DNA from: a bacterium | Lineage (GTDB): Bacteria; Planctomycetota; J058; JAJDCP01 | NCBI GenBank assembly: GCA_030428695.1 | Contig: JAUIEM010000223.1 | Span: 1-16,338 of the forward strand | Direction: 5' to 3' | Length of the DNA stretch: 16,338 nucleotides | In this document: positions 6,929 through 14,357 of the stretch, piece after piece | How positions within the stretch are numbered: position 1 is the first letter of the stretch | How the letters are laid out: every line of letters starts with the position of its first letter | The notes under the pieces: generated by a model | The model's database searches: none | What the model was told of the DNA's origin: nothing | Seen by the model: the letters and a program-made list of their open reading frames with translations, nothing else | Made by a program: the position numbers and the translations under genes

Positions 6929-9900
6929 AGGGCCTCGTCGCCGGGGCCGCGCGGCGCCCGGTCTTCGCCAACCTGCTGATGGTGCTGCTGCTCGTCGGTG
7001 GGGCGCTCAGCCTGCAGACCATGCGCCGCGAGCGCTTCCCCGAGTTCACCTTCGACGAGATCACGGTCACCATCCCCTATCCAGATGCGACCCCGGCGGA
7101 TGTCGAGTCCGGCATCGCGCTGCCGGTCGAAGAGGCGATCCGCGGCGTCGACGGCGTGCGCAAGGTGCTCGCGACCTGCAACGAGGGCGCCCTGAGCATG
7201 ACGATCGAGGTCGACCCCTCGGGCCGCGACAAGCGCGACGTCCTCCAGGACATCAAGGATGAGATCGACCGCATCGACACCTTCCCCGCCCAGGCCGAGG
7301 ATCCGACGGTCGCCCTGGTGCTGCGCCGCGACCCGGCGCTCAAGCTCGCGCTGTACGGCCCGCTCGACGAGCTCTCCCTGAAGATCGCCGCGCGCCGCCT
7401 CGAAGAGGCGCTGCTGCGGCTCGACGTCGTCGAGGAGGTCAGCGTCGAGGGGCTGCGCCTCGACGAGATCTCCGTCGAGCTGCGCACGGAGGATCTGCGC
7501 CGCTACGGGCTCAGCCTGGCCGATGTCGGGCAGGCGATCGCCGGCAGCAGCCTCGACCTGCCCGCCGGCGCCCTGAAGACCGACCGCCAGGAGCTGGTCA
7601 TCCGCACCCAGGGCCTGCGCTACCGGCAGGCCGAGTACGAGGCCCTCGAGATCGTGCGCCGGGCCGACGGCACCAAGGTGCTCCTGCGGGACATCGCCGA
7701 CGTGCGCGACGGCTTCGTCGACCGCGACCTGCTCAGCCGCTTCGACGGCGAGCGGGCGGCGGTGCTGACGGTGATGAAGGGCAAGTCCCAGGACATGATC
7801 GAGGTCGTGCGCAGCGTGCGCGACTTCGCCGAAGGCTGGCGGCCGACCCTGCCCGAGGGCCTCGAGCTCGCGCTGTGGAGCGACAGCTCGCGGGTCGTGA
7901 CCAGCCGCCTCCAGCTGCTGGCCGAGAACGGGCTGTACGGGCTGTTCCTGGTCTTCGGCTGCCTGTTCATCTTCCTCAACACCCGGCTCTCCCTGTGGGT
8001 GGCCGCGGGCATCCCGGTCGCCTTCTTCGCCGCCCTGTGGTTCCTCGGCGCGACCGGCAACTCGATGAACATGATCACGAGCTTCGCCTTCATCATGGCG
8101 CTCGGCATCGTGGTCGATGACGCGATCGTCGTCGCCGAGAACGTGCACCGCCACCAGCAGCAGGGTGACGACCCGGTCGAAGCGGCCGTCCAGGGAACCC
8201 TCGAGGTCTTCCTGCCGGTGCTCGCCTCGACCGCGACGACCATCGCCGCCTTCGCGCCGCTGTTCTTCGTCGAGGGGCGGCTCGGGAAGTTCATGCAGAT
8301 CATGCCGGTCGCGGTGATCACCTGCCTGCTCGGCTCGCTGATCGAGTGCCTGCTGATCCTGCCCGCCCACCTCGCCCACCGGCCCTCGAAGCCGCGGGCG
8401 ACCTGGCGGCGGAAGCTGCGCGGCTGGCTCGAGGCGCGCATCGACTCCCTGAGCACGAAGCTCTACGCGCCCCTCGCGCGGGTCGCCCTGCGCCACCGGA
8501 TGCTGTTCATGGTCGGGGTGCTCGCGGTGCTCCTGTTGACCGGCGGCATGATGGCCGGCGGCACGCCGTCGTTCGTCTTCTTCCCGCAGATCGACGGCGA
8601 GACGATGACCGCGACCATCGACCTGCCCCGCGGCACGCCGTTCGCCGCGACCCGCGAGGTCGCGCGCCAGCTCGAGGACGCGGCCCTCGCCCTCAAGGAG
8701 CACCTCGGCCCGGCCTCCGACGGCGACCCGGCCATCCGCCACATCTACACCGTGGTCGGCGCCGGGGGAGCGCACCAGGCCCGGCTGCAGATCGAGCTCG
8801 CCCCCTCGGAGCTGCGGGGGACGCCGAGCGTCGCCCTGCTCAAAGACTGGCGCGAGCGCATCGGCGCCCTCGGCGACGACCCCGCGGTCGTCTTCACCAC
8901 CGGCCGGCGGCACGGCGGCCAGCCGATCGACATCCAGCTGACCGGACCGGACGGCGCGGTCCTCGAGGCGGCCGCCCAGGAGATCAAGGAGCACCTGTCC
9001 TCGTACGAGGGCGTGTACTCGATCGAGGACAACCTGCTGCCCGGCAAGCCCGAGCTGCAGCTGGTGCTCAAGCCCCTCGGCGAGGCGCTCGGGCTGCGCC
9101 TGCGCGACCTGGCCGGGCAGATGTACCGCGGGCTGAGCGGCGACAAGGCGCTGACCGTCGTGCGCGGCCGCGAGGACGTCGAGGTGCGGGTGCGGCTGGC
9201 GAAGGAGGAGCGCAGCGACTACGCCCTGCTCGAGGAGACCGTGATCCGCACCGCCGACGGCCGCGAGCTGCCGCTCAAGCAGGTCGCGGAGCTGCGGCCC
9301 GCGCGCGGCTACGGCTCGATCCAGCGGCGGGACGGGCAGCGCATCGTGTCGGTGCGGGCCGACGTCGACGAGCGCCTGGGGAACGCCGGGCTGATCCTGA
9401 CCGCGACCCAGGAGCGCTGCCTGGTGCCGCTGACCGAGCGCCACGTCGGGCTGCGCTTCAGCCTCGAGGGGGAGCAGGAGGAGCGGGCCGCCTCCCTCGG
9501 CAGCATGTTCCGCGGCTTCATGATCTCGCTGCTCGCGATCTACGGCATCCTCGCCGTGCTGTTTCGCTCGTACGTGCAGCCGCTGATCGTGATGGCCGTC
9601 ATCCCGATCGGCTTCGTCGGCGCGGTCCTCGGCCACGCGGCGATGGGGCTGCCGCTCACCCTGCTCAGCCTGTTCGGGCTGGTCGGCTTGTCGGGGATCG
9701 TCGTCAACGACTCCCTGGTGCTGATCGACTTCATCAACGCCGCTCGCGCCCGCGGCCTGCCCCCGGCCGAGGCGGCCTTCCGCTCCGGCATCCTGCGCTT
9801 CCGGGCGATCACCCTGACGACGGTGACGACCGTCGCCGGGCTGACGCCCCTCGTGCTCGAGACCAGCCTGCAGGCGCAGTTCCTGGTGCCGATGGCGGTG

Positions 9901-10038
9901 TCGATCTCGGCCGGCGTGATGTTCGCCACGCTGGTCACGCTCTTCTTCGTGCCCTGCGCCTACCTGATGATCACGGACCTCAAGGCGCTCTGGGATGGTT
10001 CCCCTGCCCAGCCGCCGCTGGTCGAAGCGGAGGCCTGA
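6925..10038 (+). CDS. RND-family inner-membrane transporter
   Basis: 1037 residues, the normal size for an AcrB/HAE-type RND permease. TM1 lies at about 12-30 and is followed by a large periplasmic loop. The central TM bundle contains MALGIVVDDAIVVAENVH, in which D398 and D399 match the proton-relay Asp pair of AcrB TM4. A second periplasmic loop and the last TM bundle (about 865-1025) follow. TM10 reads GLSGIVVNDSLVLIDF, which has Asn (N928) where AcrB has its relay Lys; this is a known variant subfamily. It pumps substrate out using proton influx together with the adaptor. The substrate is unknown; coupling to three lipid-linked sugar genes suggests an envelope lipid or glycan, but that is inference. 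ATG 6925 has GGAGG 8 nt upstream. Confidence 0.95.
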   Translation: MKGLVAGAARRPVFANLLMVLLLVGGALSLQTMRRERFPEFTFDEITVTIPYPDATPADVESGIALPVEEAIRGVDGVRKVLATCNEGALSMTIEVDPSGRDKRDVLQDIKDEIDRIDTFPAQAEDPTVALVLRRDPALKLALYGPLDELSLKIAARRLEEALLRLDVVEEVSVEGLRLDEISVELRTEDLRRYGLSLADVGQAIAGSSLDLPAGALKTDRQELVIRTQGLRYRQAEYEALEIVRRADGTKVLLRDIADVRDGFVDRDLLSRFDGERAAVLTVMKGKSQDMIEVVRSVRDFAEGWRPTLPEGLELALWSDSSRVVTSRLQLLAENGLYGLFLVFGCLFIFLNTRLSLWVAAGIPVAFFAALWFLGATGNSMNMITSFAFIMALGIVVDDAIVVAENVHRHQQQGDDPVEAAVQGTLEVFLPVLASTATTIAAFAPLFFVEGRLGKFMQIMPVAVITCLLGSLIECLLILPAHLAHRPSKPRATWRRKLRGWLEARIDSLSTKLYAPLARVALRHRMLFMVGVLAVLLLTGGMMAGGTPSFVFFPQIDGETMTATIDLPRGTPFAATREVARQLEDAALALKEHLGPASDGDPAIRHIYTVVGAGGAHQARLQIELAPSELRGTPSVALLKDWRERIGALGDDPAVVFTTGRRHGGQPIDIQLTGPDGAVLEAAAQEIKEHLSSYEGVYSIEDNLLPGKPELQLVLKPLGEALGLRLRDLAGQMYRGLSGDKALTVVRGREDVEVRVRLAKEERSDYALLEETVIRTADGRELPLKQVAELRPARGYGSIQRRDGQRIVSVRADVDERLGNAGLILTATQERCLVPLTERHVGLRFSLEGEQEERAASLGSMFRGFMISLLAIYGILAVLFRSYVQPLIVMAVIPIGFVGAVLGHAAMGLPLTLLSLFGLVGLSGIVVNDSLVLIDFINAARARGLPPAEAAFRSGILRFRAITLTTVTTVAGLTPLVLETSLQAQFLVPMAVSISAGVMFATLVTLFFVPCAYLMITDLKALWDGSPAQPPLVEAEA

Positions 10039-10925
10039 TGCTGCGGACGCTGAGCGGCTGCCTGGCCCTGACCCGGCCGAAACAGTGGACCAAGAACCTG
10101 CTCGTGTTCGCCGGGGTGTTGTTCACCAACCGCCTCGACGACCTCGACCTGGTCGCGAACGCCGTGCTCGCCTTCTGCGCCTTCTGCGCCGCCTCCGGCC
10201 TGGTCTACACGATCAACGACCTGCGCGACGTCGAGCGCGACCGGGCCCATCCCCGCAAACGTCTGCGCCCTCTGGCCTCGGGGGCGGTCGGCGCGCGCGC
10301 CGCCCTCGGCCTCGGCGCCGTGCTCGGGGTCTTCGCGGGGCTCGCCGCGTGGGCCCTCGGACCCATCTTCGCCGCCTGCATCGGCGGCTACGTCGTCCTC
10401 AACCTCGCCTACACCGTCGTCACCAAGCACCTCGTGCTGCTCGACATGCTGTCGATCAGCAGCGGCTTCCTGCTGCGCGCCCTCGCCGGCATCGCCGTCG
10501 TCTGGACCCGCGACCCCTCGGCCGAGGTCACGCCCTGGTTCCTCGGCTGCGCCTTCTTCCTGTCGCTGCTGTTGATCATCGGCAAGCGCCGCCACGAGAC
10601 CGTCAGCCTCGGCGAGACCCGCGCGACCCACCGCCCGGTGCTCGCCCACTACTCCGAGCGGCTGCTCGACCAGCTGCTCGCGGTGACGACGACCCTGACC
10701 ATCGGCAGCTACACGATGTGGACGACCCTCGGCCGCTTCCGCGACCAGTACCTGATCGCGACCGTGCCCTTCGTCGTGTACGGCGTCTTCCGCTACCTCT
10801 ACCTCGTCTATCACAGGGATGGCGGCGGCGCGCCCGAAGAGCTGCTGCTCGGTGACCGCGCGCTGCTGGTCGACATCGCGCTGTGGGGCGCGACCGTCGT
10901 CGTGCTCCTGAACCTCGAGTGGTGA
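10038..10925 (+). CDS. ubiA: Decaprenyl-phosphate phosphoribosyltransferase-like UbiA-family protein
   Basis: 295 residues, polytopic, UbiA superfamily. The first Asp-rich motif is NDLRDVERDRAHPRKRLRP: N60, D61, D64 and D68, the NDxxDxxxD pattern that binds Mg2+ and diphosphate. The following HPxKRxRP stretch is typical of Rv3806c-type enzymes, which move 5-phosphoribose from PRPP onto decaprenyl phosphate. The LDMLSISSGFLLRALAG segment also fits this subfamily. About 8 or 9 hydrophobic helices are visible. The two genes after it encode the next steps of the same pathway, supporting this over a quinone or haem prenyltransferase. The start ATG overlaps the RND stop (TGATG) and has GGAGG 4 nt upstream, so the two are co-translated. 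Confidence 0.88.
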   Translation: MLRTLSGCLALTRPKQWTKNLLVFAGVLFTNRLDDLDLVANAVLAFCAFCAASGLVYTINDLRDVERDRAHPRKRLRPLASGAVGARAALGLGAVLGVFAGLAAWALGPIFAACIGGYVVLNLAYTVVTKHLVLLDMLSISSGFLLRALAGIAVVWTRDPSAEVTPWFLGCAFFLSLLLIIGKRRHETVSLGETRATHRPVLAHYSERLLDQLLAVTTTLTIGSYTMWTTLGRFRDQYLIATVPFVVYGVFRYLYLVYHRDGGGAPEELLLGDRALLVDIALWGATVVVLLNLEW

Positions 10926-10929
10926 GCCC

Positions 10930-12252
10930 GTGGACGAGACGCAACTGAGCGGCTGGGGACGGCTGGCGGCGCCCGGCCGCGAGCGCTGCTCCGAGGATCT
11001 GGTCGGGCTCAGCCGCCAGGTGCCGCTGTTCCGGGGCCTCGGCCGCGCCTACGGGGACGCCGCCCTGCCCCCGTACAGCGTCGGGCTGGTCGGTGGAACC
11101 CACCGCGCGGACCGGCTGCTCGATTTCGACCCCGGGACGGGCGTGCTGCGGGCCGAGGCCGGGCTCAGCCTCGCCGCGCTCAAGCGGGTGTTCCTGCCCC
11201 GGGGCTGGTTCGTGCCGGTCAGCCCCGGCACCCAGTACGTCACCCTCGGCGGCATGGTCGCGGCCGACATCCACGGCAAGAACCACCACGTCGCCGGCAC
11301 CATCGGCAACTTCGTCGAGTCCCTGCGCATGCGCCTCGGCGACGGCCGGCTGCTGACGACCAGCCGCGACCAGGAGCCCGCGCTGTTCGCCGCCACCCTC
11401 GGCGGCATGGGCCTGACCGGCCACATCCTCGAGGTCCGGCTGCGGCTCGAGCGGGTGCCGAGCCCCTGGCTGGTCGTCGAGAGCAGCCGCCGCCCCGACC
11501 TGGCGAGCCTGGTGCGGGGCCTGAACGAGGCGCGCAGCCGCTGGCCCTTCAGCGTCGGCTGGATCGACTGCCTGACCCGTGGGCGCGGCCTCGGCCGGGG
11601 CATCCTGATGTGCGGGCGCTGGGCGGAACCGGGCGAGGCGCCGCGCCGGAAGCCCCCGGTCAAGCGCCGCCTCGAGGTGCCGGACATCTTCCCGAGCTGG
11701 GTGCTCGACCGCTGGTCGATCCGGCTGTTCAACCTCCTGTACTACCACAAACATCTGCGCCGGAAGCGGCGGGGCCTCGCCGACCCGGACAGCTTCTTCT
11801 ACCCCCTCGACGCCCTGCGCTGCTGGAACCGGATGTACGGGCCGCGGGGCTTCATCCAGTACCAGTGCGTGCTGCCCGACCGCGCGCCGGACGGGGCGAT
11901 GCGGCGCTTCCTCGAGCGCCTGACCGGCCTCGGGGCGCCCTGTTTCCTGGCGGTGATCAAGGACTGCGGGCCCGAGGGCGAGGGGCTGTTGTCCTTCCCG
12001 CGGCCGGGCCTGTCGATCGCGGTCGACATCGCGGTGCGGGACGACACCCAGCGGGTGGTCGACCGGCTCAACGAGCTCGTCATCGCCGAAGGGGGGCGGA
12101 TCTACCTCGCCAAGGACGCCCTGACCCGCCCGGAGCACTTCGCGGCGATGGAGCCGCGCCTGGCGCGCTTCCAGGCCCTGCGGCGCCGCTACGATCCAGA
12201 GGGAAACCTGCGCAGCGCCCTGTCGGTGCGCCTGTTGGGGGATGCGCCGTGA
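10930..12252 (+). CDS. dprE1: DprE1-like decaprenylphosphoryl-ribose 2'-oxidase
   Basis: 440 residues, FAD-binding PCMH/VAO-type oxidase. In DPA synthesis it oxidises the 2'-OH of decaprenylphosphoryl-ribose. Matches to mycobacterial DprE1 run along the whole length: GWGR at 8-11, RGLGRAYGD at 35-43, PGTQYVTLGGMVAADIHGKNHH at 99-120, YGPRGFIQYQ, and YLAKDA with the active-site Lys at K395. The stretch equivalent to the benzothiazinone-binding PGWNICVD reads PGLSIAVD, with A364 in place of the target Cys. An Arg/Lys-rich segment (about 275-285) corresponds to the flexible loop region of the family. The start GTG lies 4 nt after the ubiA stop with a weak GGTGAG in front; GWGR close to the N-terminus supports this start. 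Confidence 0.92.
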   Translation: MDETQLSGWGRLAAPGRERCSEDLVGLSRQVPLFRGLGRAYGDAALPPYSVGLVGGTHRADRLLDFDPGTGVLRAEAGLSLAALKRVFLPRGWFVPVSPGTQYVTLGGMVAADIHGKNHHVAGTIGNFVESLRMRLGDGRLLTTSRDQEPALFAATLGGMGLTGHILEVRLRLERVPSPWLVVESSRRPDLASLVRGLNEARSRWPFSVGWIDCLTRGRGLGRGILMCGRWAEPGEAPRRKPPVKRRLEVPDIFPSWVLDRWSIRLFNLLYYHKHLRRKRRGLADPDSFFYPLDALRCWNRMYGPRGFIQYQCVLPDRAPDGAMRRFLERLTGLGAPCFLAVIKDCGPEGEGLLSFPRPGLSIAVDIAVRDDTQRVVDRLNELVIAEGGRIYLAKDALTRPEHFAAMEPRLARFQALRRRYDPEGNLRSALSVRLLGDAP

Positions 12253-12983
12253 AGGTCGTGATGCTCGGAGCCAGCCGCGGCATGGGCCGCGCCCTCGCCC
12301 GCCACCTCGCCGGCGCGGGGCACGCCCTGTTCCTGCTCGGGCGCGATCCGGAGGCCCTCGACAAGAGCGCCGCCGACCTCCGCCTGCGCGGCGCCCCCCT
12401 GGTCGGTCACGCACCCTGCGAGCTCGGCGAGACCGCCGGCTTCGACGCCGCCCTCGACGCCGCGGACGCCGCCCTCGACGGCTTCGACACCGTCGTGCTC
12501 AGCGCCGCCGGCTTCGGCACCCAGGAAGAGCTCGAGGCCGACCCCGCCCGGGCCGAGCGGGTGCTCTTCCTCAACTTCACCGCCAGCGTGATGTTCTGCG
12601 AGGCCGCCCGTAAGCGGCTGCTCGCTCGCGGCGGGGGCACGCTGTGCGTGTTCAGCTCGGTCGCCGGTGACCGGGGCCGCAAGCCGGTCGTCCTCTACGG
12701 CGCGAGCAAGGCCGGGCTGTCCGCCTACCTCGAGGGCCTCGACCACCGCTACCGCGCGGCGGGCCTGGTCACGGTCTGCGTCAAGCCGGGCTTCGTCCGC
12801 ACCGGCATGACCGAGGGCCTGAAGCCCCCGCCGTTCGCCGGCGCGCCCGAGCAGGTCGCGGCGATCGTCGCGCGGGCATTGGCGAAAGGGACGCCGGTCG
12901 TGTACGCTCCCCGTATCTGGGGACTGATCATGGCGGTCATCCGACGCCTGCCGCGGTGGGTGATGCGCCGCGTCCGGTTCTGA
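12249..12983 (+). CDS. dprE2: DprE2-like decaprenylphosphoryl-2-keto-arabinose reductase (SDR)
   Basis: 244 residues, classical short-chain dehydrogenase/reductase. The N-terminus has the nucleotide-binding GASRGMGRA motif (7-15). The catalytic set is S137, Y150 and K154 in SSVAG...LYGASKAG. KPGFVRTGMT follows, then a conserved tail containing AKGTPVVYAP and a short hydrophobic, basic end (IMAVIRRLPRWVMRRVRF), which closely resembles mycobacterial DprE2. It reduces the keto intermediate made by DprE1 to decaprenylphosphoryl-arabinose using NAD(P)H. The basic hydrophobic tail probably touches the membrane. The GTG start overlaps the dprE1 stop (GTGA) with GGGGG upstream, giving strong coupling. 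The family alone is broad; the neighbour and the tail make DprE2 the best call. Confidence 0.9.
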   Translation: MKVVMLGASRGMGRALARHLAGAGHALFLLGRDPEALDKSAADLRLRGAPLVGHAPCELGETAGFDAALDAADAALDGFDTVVLSAAGFGTQEELEADPARAERVLFLNFTASVMFCEAARKRLLARGGGTLCVFSSVAGDRGRKPVVLYGASKAGLSAYLEGLDHRYRAAGLVTVCVKPGFVRTGMTEGLKPPPFAGAPEQVAAIVARALAKGTPVVYAPRIWGLIMAVIRRLPRWVMRRVRF

Positions 12984-12984
12984 A

Positions 12985-13010
12985 TCCCGGTACGCTGATT
13001 CCCGGAACGC
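12985..13010 (+). repeat. 11-nt direct repeat with 15-nt period before the bufferin operon
   Basis: TCCCGGTACGC (12985-12995) and TCCCGGAACGC (13000-13010) differ at one base and begin 15 nt apart, directly after the dprE2 stop. The second copy includes the -35 element of the candidate ECF promoter. The pair could be an operator for an activator or repressor, or could simply reflect a duplicated -35 element. Confidence 0.4.
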
Positions 13011-13030
13011 AGTCGGGGCCGACGACGTTG
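13004..13030 (+). promoter_or_regulatory. ECF-sigma-type promoter candidate for the bufferin operon
   Basis: GGAAC (13004-13008), a 17-nt gap and CGTTG (13026-13030) fit the general GGAAC...CGTT pattern of ECF sigma factor promoters. No comparable sigma70 pair was found in the 163-nt gap. The leader would be about 105-110 nt and contains GTCCG-7 nt-CGGAC at about 13087-13103. Bufferin operons in other bacteria are known to be controlled by ECF sigma factors, which makes the match plausible. No ECF gene is in the window. Confidence 0.4.
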
Positions 13031-13146
13031 CAGGGGGGACCGCGCAATCCGCCGCAGGCGCTGGGGCGTAGTCTTCCAGGACCGCGGTCCGGCTGGTGCG
13101 GACGGCCGACGGTCGCGCAGGCTCTCGCACCGGTAGAGGACCCACC

Positions 13147-13509
13147 ATGGGCATTGAACGGCGCGACTTCCACAAGCTCCTGCTCGCCGCGGTCGGCGGC
13201 CTGCTGACCGGCGCGACCGGCTGCGCGGGCGGCCCCGAAAAGAACCCGGCGATGGAGATCGCCGAGAAGCACGCCTGCGCCGGGCTGAACAGCTGCGCCG
13301 GCAACGGCGGCTGCGCCTCCGGCGACAACGGCTGCCCCGGCAAGAACAGCTGCGAGGGCAAGGGCGGCTGCGCGACGGTCGCCCACCACAGCTGCGCGGG
13401 CAAGAACGAGTGCCGCGGCCAGGGTGGCTGCCGCAACAGCGACCAGGGCTGCATCGCGAAGAACACCTGCAGGGGCCTCGGCGGCTGCGCCGTGCCGGTC
13501 AAGGAGTAG
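13147..13509 (+). CDS. Cys-rich bufferin-type precursor with probable Tat signal (BufA-like)
   Basis: 120 residues. The N-terminus ERRDFHKLL followed by a hydrophobic stretch to about 25 matches a twin-arginine (Tat) signal (RRxFxK). C26 follows ATG and could be a weak lipobox. The mature part has four repeats of C-x-G-x-N-x-C-x-G-x-G-G-C starting at C44, C63, C83 and C102, giving 12 Cys; repeat 4 has Ala for the first Gly. Repeats are spaced 19-20 residues apart. Next to a DUF692 enzyme and a BufC-like protein, this identifies a RiPP precursor of the 6/12-Cys bufferin kind, whose Cys are converted to copper-binding heterocycles in described examples. Start ATG has AGAGGA 6 nt upstream; an earlier in-frame start at 13096 would bury the signal peptide. 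Confidence 0.87.
   Translation: MGIERRDFHKLLLAAVGGLLTGATGCAGGPEKNPAMEIAEKHACAGLNSCAGNGGCASGDNGCPGKNSCEGKGGCATVAHHSCAGKNECRGQGGCRNSDQGCIAKNTCRGLGGCAVPVKE
13276..13488 (+). repeat. Four coding repeats (CX5CX5C modules)
   Basis: Four imperfect 39-nt units, each encoding a 13-residue module C-x-G-x-N-x-C-x-G-x-G-G-C, separated by 6, 7 and 6 codons. DNA similarity among units points to internal duplication. The conserved Gly, Asn and Cys positions suggest that the modifying enzyme recognises each module in turn. Confidence 0.85.
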
Positions 13510-13511
13510 GC

Positions 13512-14357
13512 GTGCAGAACCGCTTCGCCCTGCCCGATCTCGGCCTCGGGATCGGGCTGCGCACGCGGCACTTCGGCAACATCCTCGAGACCTGGCCCGC
13601 GATCGACTGGTTCGAGATCATCTCCGAGAACTTCATCGACACCGACGGCCGGCCCCTGGCGGTGCTCGAGCGTGTGGCGGAGCGCTACCCGATCGCGATG
13701 CACGGGGTGTCGCTGTCGATCGGCAGCAGCGACCCGGTCGACTACGCCTTCCTCGCGAAGCTGCGCGCCCTCGCCGAGCGCGTCGACGCGGCCTGGCTCG
13801 GCGACCACATCTGCTGGACCGGGGTGCAGGGGAAGAACACCCACGAGCTGCTTCCCCTGCCGCTGACCGAGGCCTGCCTGCGCCACGTGACCGCCAAGGT
13901 GCGCGCGGTGCAGGACTTCCTCGGCCGGCCCCTGGTGCTCGAGAACCCGTCGACCTACATCGAGTTCGCCCGCTCGACGATGCCGGAGGCGGAGTTCATC
14001 GGCCGCCTGGCGGAGGACGCCGACTGCGCGCTGTTGCTCGACGTCAACAACATCCATGTCAGCGCCCGCAACCACGGCTTCGACCCCGGCGGCTACCTCG
14101 ACCTCGTGCCCTACGACCGGGTCGTGCAGATCCACCTCGCCGGGCACACCGACAAGGGCAGCCACTGCATCGACACCCACGACGGGCCGGTCATCCCGGC
14201 GGTCTGGGAGCTCTACGCCGAGGTCCAGCGGCGGGCCGGCGACACGGCCACCCTGCTCGAGTGGGACGCGGACATCCCGCCGCTCGAGGAGGTCCACGCC
14301 GAGGTGCTCAAGGCGCGGGCCTACCGGACGCGGCTGTCGGAGGCGGTCGATGGCTGA
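13512..14357 (+). CDS. DUF692 / MNIO multinuclear iron oxidative enzyme (BufB-like)
   Basis: 281 residues, TIM-barrel MNIO family (relatives MbnB, TglH, ChrH). These enzymes use two or three iron ions and O2 to rebuild Cys residues of peptide precursors; in bufferins the product is a thiooxazole. Expected metal-site regions are all present: FEIISENF (E35, E39), MHGVSLS (H64), GDHICW (D98, H99), LENPS (E144), LLLDVNNIHVS (D177, N180, H182), IHLAGH (H208, H212), DTHDGPV (D221, H223, D224) and LLEWD (E250). No key residue looks lost. It should act in the cytoplasm before export, which suits a Tat precursor. GTG start at 13512 has GGAG that overlaps the end of the precursor gene, so translation is coupled. 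It shares 8 nt with the next gene. Confidence 0.95.
   Translation: MQNRFALPDLGLGIGLRTRHFGNILETWPAIDWFEIISENFIDTDGRPLAVLERVAERYPIAMHGVSLSIGSSDPVDYAFLAKLRALAERVDAAWLGDHICWTGVQGKNTHELLPLPLTEACLRHVTAKVRAVQDFLGRPLVLENPSTYIEFARSTMPEAEFIGRLAEDADCALLLDVNNIHVSARNHGFDPGGYLDLVPYDRVVQIHLAGHTDKGSHCIDTHDGPVIPAVWELYAEVQRRAGDTATLLEWDADIPPLEEVHAEVLKARAYRTRLSEAVDG

Noticed and set aside
5842..9636. 1264-codon open frame on the minus strand
   Set aside because: It is antisense to the adaptor and RND permease genes, whose motifs are clear. Its translation is low-complexity (rich in Arg, Ala, Gly, Asp, Gln) with no recognisable domain, as expected from high third-position GC.
13276..13488. Repeat array considered as CRISPR or non-coding tandem repeat
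   Set aside because: The units keep one reading frame, vary at third positions and encode conserved Cys/Gly modules, so they are protein repeats.
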